Positions 54,358 to 61,475 of a DNA stretch of 64,000 bases are shown piece by piece. The DNA lies in assembly GCF_030686865.1 (NCBI RefSeq), contig NZ_JAQYUS010000001.1:310001-374000 (forward strand). Direction: 5' to 3'. The notes under the pieces are model-generated. The model was not told the origin of the DNA. It ran no database searches and saw only the letters and a list, made by a program, of their open reading frames with translations. A program made the position numbers and the translations under genes. This DNA is from Kaistella sp. SH40-3 (GTDB lineage Bacteria > Bacteroidota > Bacteroidia > Flavobacteriales > Weeksellaceae). Numbering within the stretch: the stretch's first letter is position 1; every line of letters begins with the position of its first letter.

Positions 54358-55617
54358 ATGACGACCATAGATTTTAACCTCGATTGGAAACTGAAGTTAC
54401 AGAACCGCTTCATTAATTATGTAAAAATATATTCTACCAGCGATCCCGAAAGTGAATCCACACCTTCTACTCCACAGCAATGGGATATTGCCAAATATAT
54501 CTTCGAAGAATTAAAAACGCTTGGACTAAGTGATGTTTCTATGGATGAACACGGCTATATTTACGCTTATGTTCCTTCTAATTTAGAAAACGACAATGAA
54601 CCTGTTGTTGGATTTATAGCGCATTATGACACCTCGCCAGACTTCAGTGGTGAAAATGTGAATCCACAAATTTGGGATGATTATGATGGCGGAGATTTAA
54701 TTTTGAATAAAGAAACTGGATTTATTCTTTCACCTTCAAAATTTGAAACTTTAAAAGATTATGTTGGCAAAACTTTAATCACAACCGACGGAACCACCTT
54801 GCTCGGTGCTGATGATAAAGCAGGTGTTGCAGAAATCGTAACCGCAGCAGAATATCTTTTAGCACATCCGGAAATTAAACACGGAAGAATCGCAATTGGA
54901 TTCACGCCTGACGAAGAAATCGGTCGCGGTGCCCATAAATTTGATGTGAAAAAATTCGGTGCAGAATGGGCTTACACCATGGACGGAAGTGAAGTGGGTG
55001 AATTGGAATATGAAAACTTCAATGCAGCCGGCGCAGTGGTGAGAATTCACGGCTTAAGTGTTCACCCAGGTTATGCGATTGGTAAAATGGTTAACGCTTC
55101 TTTACTTGCCGCAGAATTCATTAAAATGCTTCCAGAAAACGAAACACCTTCTACGACAAAAGGATTTGAAGGATTCTATCATTTAACTGATTTAAAATCT
55201 GAAGTTTCGGAAGCCAAAATTCAATACATCATTCGTGATCACCATAACGAGAAATTTGAGGCGAGAAAAAAATTCATGACTGATATTGTTTCAGAATTCA
55301 ACAAAAAATTTGGTGCTGGAACTGCAGAAATTGAAATCAAAGACCAGTACCGCAATATGAAGCAGCAGTTTGAAGGCAAAATGCATATTGTAGATATTGC
55401 AGAACAGGCAATGAAAGACGCGAACATTCAACCCAAAATAAAAGCCATACGCGGCGGTACAGACGGCGCACAACTTTCTTACATGGGTTTACCTTGTCCG
55501 AACATTTTTGCGGGCGGAATTAACTTCCACGGACCTTACGAATATGTTTGCCTGGAATCAATGGAGAAAGCTGTAAAAGTAATAGTGAATATTGCGAAAG
55601 CCATGAAGAAGAAATAA
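54358..55617 (+). CDS. pepT: Peptidase T (tripeptide aminopeptidase)
   Basis: 419 residues, M20B zinc peptidase. Metal-binding residues are visible: H and D in AHYDTSPDFSG, D in LGADDKAGVAEI, the catalytic Glu pair in TPDEEIGRGAH, D in TMDGSEVGELEYEN, and the last His in NFHGPYEYV. It releases the N-terminal residue from tripeptides in the cytoplasm. Monocistronic, ended by a terminator. Confidence 0.96.
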   Translation: MTTIDFNLDWKLKLQNRFINYVKIYSTSDPESESTPSTPQQWDIAKYIFEELKTLGLSDVSMDEHGYIYAYVPSNLENDNEPVVGFIAHYDTSPDFSGENVNPQIWDDYDGGDLILNKETGFILSPSKFETLKDYVGKTLITTDGTTLLGADDKAGVAEIVTAAEYLLAHPEIKHGRIAIGFTPDEEIGRGAHKFDVKKFGAEWAYTMDGSEVGELEYENFNAAGAVVRIHGLSVHPGYAIGKMVNASLLAAEFIKMLPENETPSTTKGFEGFYHLTDLKSEVSEAKIQYIIRDHHNEKFEARKKFMTDIVSEFNKKFGAGTAEIEIKDQYRNMKQQFEGKMHIVDIAEQAMKDANIQPKIKAIRGGTDGAQLSYMGLPCPNIFAGGINFHGPYEYVCLESMEKAVKVIVNIAKAMKKK

Positions 55618-55638
55618 AACTTGAATTCTGTTTTATTG

Positions 55639-55670
55639 AAACCATCATTTTAATTAATGGTGGTTTTTTT
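55639..55670 (+). terminator. Rho-independent terminator after pepT
   Basis: AAACCATCATT (55639-55649) pairs with AATGGTGGTTT (55656-55666), with one wobble, followed by a T-run. Confidence 0.9.
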
Positions 55671-55956
55671 ATTTAAGAAAGGATTAAAAAAATAGACTTT
55701 TAATCTTCAAAATTTAAATTTGTTGAAAAACTAAATTTATTCCGCAATTGAATAAGATTGCTGCTGTGCCTTTAAAAACATCTTTGTTCCAGACGTCTAT
55801 AAAAATAATCTCGATCCTTTTTAGAATAGAATATGTCTTTTTAATTTGAAAATAGAACGTAAGAATACTTCAAACATCTTTTACTTAATTAAAAAAAATG
55901 TTCAAAGTATTGTTTATATGTAAGTTATAACTCTGCAACTTTAAATTCAAAACAAA
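55671..55956. other. Gene-free AT-rich spacer
   Basis: About 290 bp between the pepT terminator and the tRNA terminator. No ORF with a plausible start, no RNA gene and no repeat was recognised. Confidence 0.6.
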
Positions 55957-55984
55957 AAAACCATCACATTTCTGTGATGGTTTT
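55957..55984 (-). terminator. Rho-independent terminator of tRNA-Asn
   Basis: AAAACCATCACA (55957-55968) pairs perfectly with TGTGATGGTTTT (55973-55984), with a 4-nt loop. It starts 1 nt past the tRNA 3' end; the A-run gives a T-tract on the minus strand. Confidence 0.9.
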
Positions 55985-55985
55985 G

Positions 55986-56059
55986 CTCCTCTTCTTGGGC
56001 TCGAACCAAGGACCCTCTGATTAACAGTCAGATGCTCTAACCAACTGAGCTAAAGAGGA
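55986..56059 (-). tRNA. tRNA-Asn (anticodon GTT)
   Basis: 74 nt on the minus strand without an encoded CCA. The acceptor stem TCCTCTT pairs with AAGAGGA and the discriminator is G, as usual for tRNA-Asn. The D stem is GCTC/GAGC, the anticodon stem TCTGA/TCAGA with loop CTGTTAA (anticodon GTT), and the T arm CTTGG-TTCGAGC-CCAAG. All stems pair fully. Confidence 0.97.
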
Positions 56060-56133
56060 GTGTTGCTCTTTGCGCTAAGCGTTTGCAAATATAAAAACTT
56101 TTTTAGAATTGCCAAAATTATTTTCAAATATTT

Positions 56134-57477
56134 TTAAAATTTTCCTGTAATCCATTTTAAAATATCGTTTCCAAAGATCAAAACCATGAGTCCCATTAGA
56201 AAAACAACTCCAATAACCTGTGCATTTTCTAAAACTTTTTGCGGTACTGGTTTCCCAGTAATCATTTCCCAAAGCGTGAAAACCACGTGTCCACCATCTA
56301 ATCCTGGAATTGGAATTAAATTAAGGAAAGCCAACCACACTGAAAACATCGCTGTAAAACTCCAGAAAAACTCCCAGTTGATCGTTTCTGGCATTTGCTT
56401 GATAATTCCTATTGGACCTGAAACTTTTTTATAACCTTGTGTTTTAGTATTGAAAACAATTTTAAATTGTTTGATTTGCATTGTCAAAACATCGATTGTT
56501 CTGGTTAGACCTCTTGGAATTGCTGCCAAAACAGAATATCGTTTGGTAACCTGTGTTTTTTCAAACTCTTTTTGCGGAAGTGAAGTATCATTTGAGAAAC
56601 CAAGTTTTCCTTCATTACTTACTTTTACATTAACCTTTTCTACAGCAGCCGTGTTATCTCTTTGAATATCTAAAACAATGTCTTGATTTTTGAATTGAGC
56701 AAGTTGTGGTTGCAACTCATCAAAGAAACCAATTGCCTTGCCATTAATTCCTACGATTCTATCACCTTTTAACAAACCAGCTGCCTTTGCTCCACCTGCT
56801 GGGAAAAGACTGTCTATAACCACTGGATAACGAGGTCCGAAATATAACTTAGTTTCGTTTTCTGCCAAAACATCAGCTACACCATCCTCATTAATAGGAA
56901 AAGTAACTTCTTTACCATTTCTAAGAACCGTTACCTTATTAGCGAAAAGCATATTAATAGTAGAAGTCTCCATCCTTTCGGCTGGTTTTCCATCAATTTT
57001 CAGAATTTTATCACCACTTTTTAATCCCATTTTCTGTCCAGCAGGTGAAACTGAAATCCCGTTCTCGAATTTAGAAAGATCATGGAACGTTTCTCCTTTA
57101 AAATAACTTAACGAAGAATAGATGAACCAAGCCAAAAAGAAGTTAACAGTTACACCACCCATCATAATGATTAGACGTTGCCAGGCTGGTTTGCTACGAA
57201 ACTCCCAAGGTTGCGCAGGCTGTTTTAACTGTTCGGTATCCATGCTTTCGTCTACCATTCCGGCAATTTTCACATAACCACCAAAAGGCAGCCAACCGAT
57301 TCCGTACTCTGTACCACCAATTTTTGTTTTGAATAATGAAAACCATGGATCAAAAAAAAGATAGAATTTCTCTACTCGAGTCTTGAAAAGTTTAGCGGGA
57401 ATAAAATGTCCTAATTCGTGAAGACCGACTAGAATTGAGATGCTCAATATAAATTGAAATAACTGTATTAACGTCAT
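56134..57477 (-). CDS. rseP: RseP-like site-2 intramembrane metalloprotease
   Basis: 447 residues. The zinc motif is HELGH in LVGLHELGHFIPAKLF within the first helix; the second catalytic motif is NLIPIPGLDGGH in a C-terminal helix. Two PDZ domains (about 125-185 and 205-275) lie between, with SPAGQKMGLKSGDKILKIDG and PAGGAKAAGLLKGDRIVGIN. RseP cuts membrane-bound anti-sigma factors and signal-peptide remnants. The FGGYVKIAGMVDES segment is typical of the family. Confidence 0.95.
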   Translation of the reverse strand: MTLIQLFQFILSISILVGLHELGHFIPAKLFKTRVEKFYLFFDPWFSLFKTKIGGTEYGIGWLPFGGYVKIAGMVDESMDTEQLKQPAQPWEFRSKPAWQRLIIMMGGVTVNFFLAWFIYSSLSYFKGETFHDLSKFENGISVSPAGQKMGLKSGDKILKIDGKPAERMETSTINMLFANKVTVLRNGKEVTFPINEDGVADVLAENETKLYFGPRYPVVIDSLFPAGGAKAAGLLKGDRIVGINGKAIGFFDELQPQLAQFKNQDIVLDIQRDNTAAVEKVNVKVSNEGKLGFSNDTSLPQKEFEKTQVTKRYSVLAAIPRGLTRTIDVLTMQIKQFKIVFNTKTQGYKKVSGPIGIIKQMPETINWEFFWSFTAMFSVWLAFLNLIPIPGLDGGHVVFTLWEMITGKPVPQKVLENAQVIGVVFLMGLMVLIFGNDILKWITGKF

Positions 57478-57541
57478 TGAATGTATTTAAATTATTTTAA
57501 AGATTTGCGAAGATACAAATTATCAAAAGTATGCCAAATAA

Positions 57542-57566
57542 AAAAGGCTCTCAAAATGAGAACCTT
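57542..57566 (-). terminator. Rho-independent terminator after the DUF6646-like gene
   Basis: AAAAGGCTCTCA pairs with TGAGAACCTTTT with one mismatch and a short loop; it lies just beyond the stop of the minus-strand gene at 57589. Confidence 0.8.
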
Positions 57567-57588
57567 TTGTGTTATATGCCTGAATTTC

Positions 57589-58032
57589 TTACAAGTTGAA
57601 AGAAACACCAATTGCTCCATTATTTCCTGCTTCAAGGAAAATACCAACGTTATTGTTGAAGAAATATCTCACTCCCAAGTGTGCTCCGAAGTATGTTCCG
57701 CTTTTACCTAAAAGACCTAAATCTACACCTGGATAAATATCCCAGTTTGAAGGAAGTCCTAATGGCTCCTGTAAGTGAAAGTTTAATCTTCCAAATACTC
57801 CAAAGTCATCATCTTCATATTTATCATCACTATGGTCAAAAAAGAAATTCGCCCCAGCACCCACAGAGATTAATTTAGACAAACCATAATCGTAAGTCGC
57901 GGTAATTCCCGTTCCGTAACCCCAACCGTTTAATCCAACTTGGATTTTTTGGTCTCCTTTTCCTTGCCAAGCTTGAGCAAATGCCATTTGTCCTAAAAAG
58001 AACATTGCGCATACCAATAGTACCTTTTTCAT
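57589..58032 (-). CDS. Secreted beta-barrel-like protein (DUF6646-like)
   Basis: 147 residues from the ATG at 58032. The frame extends 15 codons further upstream, but the chosen start gives a clean signal peptide (MKKVLLVCAMFFLGQMAFAQ). The mature protein looks like a small beta barrel (GWGYGTGITATYDYGLSKLI, GVFGRLNFHL, YFGAHLGVRYFF, ending IGVSFNL). It resembles a Bacteroidota family annotated DUF6646, by memory only. Confidence 0.75.
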   Translation of the reverse strand: MKKVLLVCAMFFLGQMAFAQAWQGKGDQKIQVGLNGWGYGTGITATYDYGLSKLISVGAGANFFFDHSDDKYEDDDFGVFGRLNFHLQEPLGLPSNWDIYPGVDLGLLGKSGTYFGAHLGVRYFFNNNVGIFLEAGNNGAIGVSFNL

Positions 58033-58161
58033 AATGTTTAAATTTTTAATGTTATTTTCAATGATAAAGTTTAACATTCAAAGATTAGACCAATTTGTGA
58101 TTTCTTTAACTTTTTTAAGATAAAATTTGTACATTTCAGTTTCTTTTACAAAATAACAATC

Positions 58162-58920
58162 ATGAATAATTTAATAATTAGCGGTTTAAATTTAAATATC
58201 ATCTGGAAAAATAAAACTGAAAATTTCAAACAAATCGAAAGTGCTTTCAAAGAAACATCAGCAGATGTAATTATGCTACCAGAAATGTTTTCTACTGGTT
58301 TCTATATGAAGCCTGAAGAAATTGCGGATCGAAATGAGGAAACTTTAGAGTGGATGAAAAAGTTTTCGAAAGAAAAGAATATTGCAGTTTGTGGAAGTGC
58401 CTCTATTTGTGAAGGAGGGAAGTTTTTGAACAGATTTTATTTTGTAGAACCTAGTGGAAACTATTCTTCTTACGATAAAAAGCATCTTTTTTCTTACTCT
58501 GGAGAAGATAAGAAATACAGCGCCGGAAATGAAAGAATAATTGTCAACTACAAAGGCTGGAGAATTTTGCTGCAGGTTTGTTACGATTTACGATTCGCTG
58601 TTTTTTCCAGAAACAATGGAGATTACGAGGGTATTTTATATGTTGCCAATTGGCCAAAAAGTAGAATTGATGCGTGGAAAACTTTGTTAAAAGCAAGAGC
58701 CATCGAAAATCAAGCGTACGTTTTTGGCTTGAACAGAATCGGTATTGATGGAAACAATTTAGAATATCCTGAAAGCTCTTATTGTTTTTCCGCTGATGGA
58801 ACAGAAATTTCCACAACAAATAACAATATAGTTACAGCAAATTTAGACGCTGTAAAACTTAAGGAATTTAGAAATAATTTTCCTTTTCTGTCGGATCGTG
58901 ATGAGTTTTTACTGCGATAA
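58162..58920 (+). CDS. Nitrilase-superfamily amidase, omega-amidase-like
   Basis: 252 residues. The Glu-Lys-Cys triad is present: E41 (MLPEMFSTGF), K106 (YDKKHLFSYSGE) and C140 (LLQVCYDLRF). The sequence is closest in pattern to YafV/omega-amidase (Nit2-like) proteins, which hydrolyse alpha-ketoglutaramate formed in methionine salvage. It converges with the thioredoxin gene (2-bp gap). Confidence 0.9.
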   Translation: MNNLIISGLNLNIIWKNKTENFKQIESAFKETSADVIMLPEMFSTGFYMKPEEIADRNEETLEWMKKFSKEKNIAVCGSASICEGGKFLNRFYFVEPSGNYSSYDKKHLFSYSGEDKKYSAGNERIIVNYKGWRILLQVCYDLRFAVFSRNNGDYEGILYVANWPKSRIDAWKTLLKARAIENQAYVFGLNRIGIDGNNLEYPESSYCFSADGTEISTTNNNIVTANLDAVKLKEFRNNFPFLSDRDEFLLR

Positions 58921-58922
58921 GA

Positions 58923-59222
58923 TTAAGCAAATCTTTTTAAAAGATCAGTCAGTCGATTCACATCATGTACCCCGCTTTCTTTATAAAGCAATTCCCCTTT
59001 TTTGAAAACGGCTAAAGTTGGAACCCCACGAACTCCATATTCTGAAGCGATTGATGGAAATTGATCAATATCTATTTTTACAATTCTGGCCATTTCGCCA
59101 ACATTCTCTTTTACGGTATTTAAAACTGAAGATTGTACTTTACATGGTCCACACCATGTTGCAAAAAAATCAATTAATACCGGACGTTCTGAATCGATAA
59201 GTTCTTTAAATTTTTGTGACAT
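58923..59222 (-). CDS. Thioredoxin-family protein
   Basis: 99 residues from the ATG at 59222. An upstream in-frame ATG at 59264 would add a short hydrophobic stretch (MKKLIVIFIILFKV), but it is too short for a normal signal peptide and the usual thioredoxin start fits 59222. Active site WCGPC in FFATWCGPCKVQ; the cis-Pro lies in GVRGVPTLAVFK. It closes the sulfur operon and could reduce the rhodanese persulfides. Confidence 0.9.
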   Translation of the reverse strand: MSQKFKELIDSERPVLIDFFATWCGPCKVQSSVLNTVKENVGEMARIVKIDIDQFPSIASEYGVRGVPTLAVFKKGELLYKESGVHDVNRLTDLLKRFA

Positions 59223-59272
59223 AACTTTAAATAAGATAATAAATATGACTATTAATTTCTTCAACTAAATAT

Positions 59273-59479
59273 TTAGTTCAAATGCTTTTCTTCCTTTTTT
59301 AATGGAACCTGGCAAGAGCCACCAGTACAGCCAAACTTAAATATTGCCATCGCCATGAAATATAATCCAAACGGAATCATAAACCAAATGCGATCATTTG
59401 CTGCGATGAGTACAAAAAATATTCCAGCAGCCAAATAAAGGAATCTGCTTAAAGTCCAGTTTTGTAATAAACTTTTCAT
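59273..59479 (-). CDS. 68-residue membrane protein with CTGGSC motif
   Basis: Two predicted helices (about 12-28 and 30-47), then FGCTGGSCQVPLKKEEK. The C-terminal Cys pair (Cx4C) recalls other small sulfur-operon membrane proteins and the Cys motif in the neighbouring DUF6132-like remnant (GCNTGTC). I recognise no named family. Its ATG overlaps the stop of the rhodanese gene (ATGA), so the two are coupled. Confidence 0.75.
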   Translation of the reverse strand: MKSLLQNWTLSRFLYLAAGIFFVLIAANDRIWFMIPFGLYFMAMAIFKFGCTGGSCQVPLKKEEKHLN

Positions 59480-59787
59480 TTGTTCAATTTATTTTGAAGT
59501 GAACTCCAGCCGCCGCCGTTATAGACTTCGAAACCATTTTGCTGAAGAATCGATTTGGCCGAAGCACTTCTCATTCCGCTTGCACAACAAGTGATGATTG
59601 GTTTTTTCAAATCGAGTTTCTTCATTTCACTTTGCAGTTTTTGCAAAGGAATATTTGTCGATTGTTTGATATGACCGTTACTAAACTCAGCAGGAGTTCG
59701 CACATCAATAATTTGTGCACCAGCAATAAATAGTTCTTTATAATCTACTGAATTACCAGCAAATAGTTTTTTAATAAAATTAAGCAT
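59476..59787 (-). CDS. Single-domain rhodanese
   Basis: 103 residues. Rhodanese fold with QIIDVRTPAEFSNGHI and active-site Cys in ITCCASGMRSASA. It transfers sulfane sulfur or carries a persulfide. No signal peptide, so cytoplasmic. It lies between the broken DUF6132-like gene and the 68-residue membrane gene. Confidence 0.92.
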   Translation of the reverse strand: MLNFIKKLFAGNSVDYKELFIAGAQIIDVRTPAEFSNGHIKQSTNIPLQKLQSEMKKLDLKKPIITCCASGMRSASAKSILQQNGFEVYNGGGWSSLQNKLNK

Positions 59788-59982
59788 TCTTTTATTTTAG
59801 ATTTTTGAAATACCGAAAACATTAAATAACCCATCACCATTCCATAAGCAGTTGAGTTAAATGGTTTGGAAGTAATGGCACAAGTTCCTGTATTACAGCC
59901 GATAAAATGATAGTAAGAATCCTAAAATTCCACCAACGATAATTCCGACTATTCCTAATTTATATTTTACTAAAAAATTCAT
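59745..59982 (-). pseudogene. DUF6132-like small membrane protein, frameshifted
   Basis: The first frame, from the ATG at 59982, reads MNFLVKYKLGIVGIIVGGIL, then GFLLSFYRL and a stop at 59893-59895, only 29 codons. In the +1 frame the sequence continues YYHFIGCNTGTCAITSK, then PFNSTAYGMVMGYLMF, which is the rest of a DUF6132-type protein (GC-x-TG-TC-x-ITS and YG-x-x-MG motifs). The break is near 59913-59916. The +1 frame runs to a stop at 59745, inside the rhodanese gene. The ATG shares one base with the stop of the upstream DUF2892 gene (TGATG), confirming the reading start. A sequencing error cannot be excluded. Confidence 0.72.
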
Positions 59983-60197
59983 CATTTTAATTTTACTTTT
60001 TTTTTGCAGGAATTAATTCCAAAGAAAGTATAAAGCGGGCAAAAACCAATAAAACTTGTTAGTACGAAAACCACAGCCAACACAACAAGTACAATTCCCA
60101 AAGTTCCTGAGATGATATGAGCGTAGTAAAGATAACCGATAATTGCAGCAATCGCGAATCGTAAAATCCGGTCAAACCCGCCCATGTTTGTTTTCAT
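59982..60197 (-). CDS. DUF2892 membrane protein
   Basis: 71 residues from the ATG at 60197 (an upstream in-frame ATG at 60230 lies inside the remnant of the methyltransferase gene). It begins MKTNMGGFDRILRFAIAAII, the typical DUF2892 opening, with a second helix (about 33-52) and FCPLYTFFGINSCKKK at the end, where the family has a conserved CP-x-Y-x-G-x-x-T/SC pattern. DUF2892 is the membrane part of YgaP-type rhodaneses, which fits the sulfur context. Confidence 0.9.
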   Translation of the reverse strand: MKTNMGGFDRILRFAIAAIIGYLYYAHIISGTLGIVLVVLAVVFVLTSFIGFCPLYTFFGINSCKKKVKLK

Positions 60198-60198
60198 A

Positions 60199-60805
60199 TT
60201 ATTGCTTTTTAAGGTTAATAAAAATTTCACTTCCTTTTCTGGATCCGATACTGTTTTAACATTCTTTCATCTTTTGAATTTGAAAATATTTGCTAAAAAC
60301 AGATTCATATTTCTGGAATACTTCCGCCAAACGGAGGTTCCGCTTTTTCGAAAGTTTTATTAAACATCACCCCGATTATTTTTCCATTCTCATCAAGCAA
60401 CTCATGCATTTTCTCTGCATACTGCGTTCTTAAATTGGGATTTATTGCACAGAAAAAAGTTTGTTCAATTATGAGATCGTAATTTCCATGGTGTTTAAAG
60501 AAGTCTTCACAAATAACTGTAACACCTTCCCTATCTTTATATTTCTCTTTTAAAATCTCAACTGCTTTTGATGAAATATCTAAAACGGTTATGTTTTTGA
60601 ACCCAAGATTCCAGAGAAATTCAACTTCATACGCATTTCCACAACCGGGAATTAAAATGCCTGCTTCTTTATTCTGATATTGCAAAACATATTCTTCAAT
60701 CGCAGGTGAGGAATAACCGATATCCCAACCGGTTTGTCTGGTTTCCCACCTTTCGTCCCAATAGTTCTTACCGAGATTATTTTGATCTGAAGAATTTTCT
60801 TTCAT
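60199..60805 (-). pseudogene. TPMT-like SAM-dependent methyltransferase, frameshift plus nonsense
   Basis: The intact part (60305-60805, 166 residues) has YWDERWETRQTGWDIGYSS, the SAM motif GILIPGCGNAYEV and an acidic VLDISSKAVEIL strand, as in thiopurine S-methyltransferase-like enzymes. It ends abruptly at PPFGGSIPEI. In the next frame the downstream bases read YESVFSKYFQIQKMKEC-stop-NSIGSRKGSEIFINLKKQ-stop, clearly the missing C-terminus. Removing one A from the run at 60310-60312 joins the frames; a TAA at 60256-60258 sits where the family has Tyr (CYNSI). Two independent lesions favour real decay over a sequencing error. The truncated product lacks the last strand and helices of the fold. 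Confidence 0.82.
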
Positions 60806-61104
60806 TACAGTTCCTGTGCAACAGAGAAAATATTTTCCTCCTCAAGACCAACTACTTCGTGCTCCACATCTACGGGAATTTCATAAACATCAAATTGCTT
60901 TAGCTTGATTTCCTCATTCTGAATCAAGAAATTAATCTTCCCTTTTAAAACTACTAAGGTCGACGGAACTGGCGCTTTGTGTTTTTTCAACGTTGCACCT
61001 TTTCCCAACGCTACTGCGAAGTATTTAATTTCATCAGTTTTCTTTAATGGAAAAACATTTGCCTTATCATTACTAAAAGTAATATTGTCTAATATATTTT
61101 TCAT
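60805..61104 (-). CDS. Small cupin-domain protein
   Basis: 99 residues. A single cupin barrel: LKKHKAPVPSTLVVLKGKIN is motif 1 with few His residues, and FDVYEIPVDVEHEV is motif 2. Only two or three metal-ligand candidates (H, E, H) are visible. Its stop and the methyltransferase ATG share one base (TAATG); its start overlaps the rhodanese lipoprotein stop by 4 bp. Function in sulfur metabolism is inferred only from position. Confidence 0.85.
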   Translation of the reverse strand: MKNILDNITFSNDKANVFPLKKTDEIKYFAVALGKGATLKKHKAPVPSTLVVLKGKINFLIQNEEIKLKQFDVYEIPVDVEHEVVGLEEENIFSVAQEL

Positions 61105-61475
61105 TTCCTTTCGTTTTTTATTGCATCAATATTCTGAACGGTTTTCCCACTGTAAACGTTGGTAATTCCGTTCTTTTTTAAAATTTTAATGGCTTCTTCC
61201 GATTGTCTTCCTCTGTTGCAAAATAAAACCACTTGCTTTTGCTTTCGGAAGAAATCGAGATTATCTTCAATCTTTGCTAAAGGAATATTAACCGCTCCTT
61301 CGGCTGTTTTTTCTAAAAACTCTTCTGGAATCCGAACATCAACCAAAGTTGTTTCTGGACTCATTACCAATTCTTTAATCTCTGCGCGAGAGCCTTCTGC
61401 AACTGGACTTGCTGTTTTACAAGACCACAATCCTATTGAAATCGCACCTATAATAAAAAAAGTTTTTAATCTCAT
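61101..61475 (-). CDS. Rhodanese lipoprotein
   Basis: 124 residues with a lipobox (IGLWSC, Cys 19), so it is exported and lipid-anchored. The rhodanese domain (about 35-118) has TTLVDVRIPEEFLEKTAEGA and the active-site Cys in VVLFCNRGRQS. It probably handles sulfane sulfur in the periplasm. Its ATG shares one base with the stop of the persulfide dioxygenase fusion gene. Confidence 0.9.
   Translation of the reverse strand: MRLKTFFIIGAISIGLWSCKTASPVAEGSRAEIKELVMSPETTLVDVRIPEEFLEKTAEGAVNIPLAKIEDNLDFFRKQKQVVLFCNRGRQSEEAIKILKKNGITNVYSGKTVQNIDAIKNERK

Noticed and set aside
57481..57711. Plus-strand ORF after rseP
   Set aside because: It overlaps a terminator and the antisense of a real gene, and its protein has no recognisable features.
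59223..59264. Longer thioredoxin with a hydrophobic N-terminus
   Set aside because: The extra 14 residues are too short for a convincing signal peptide or anchor and the thioredoxin fold begins at the second Met.
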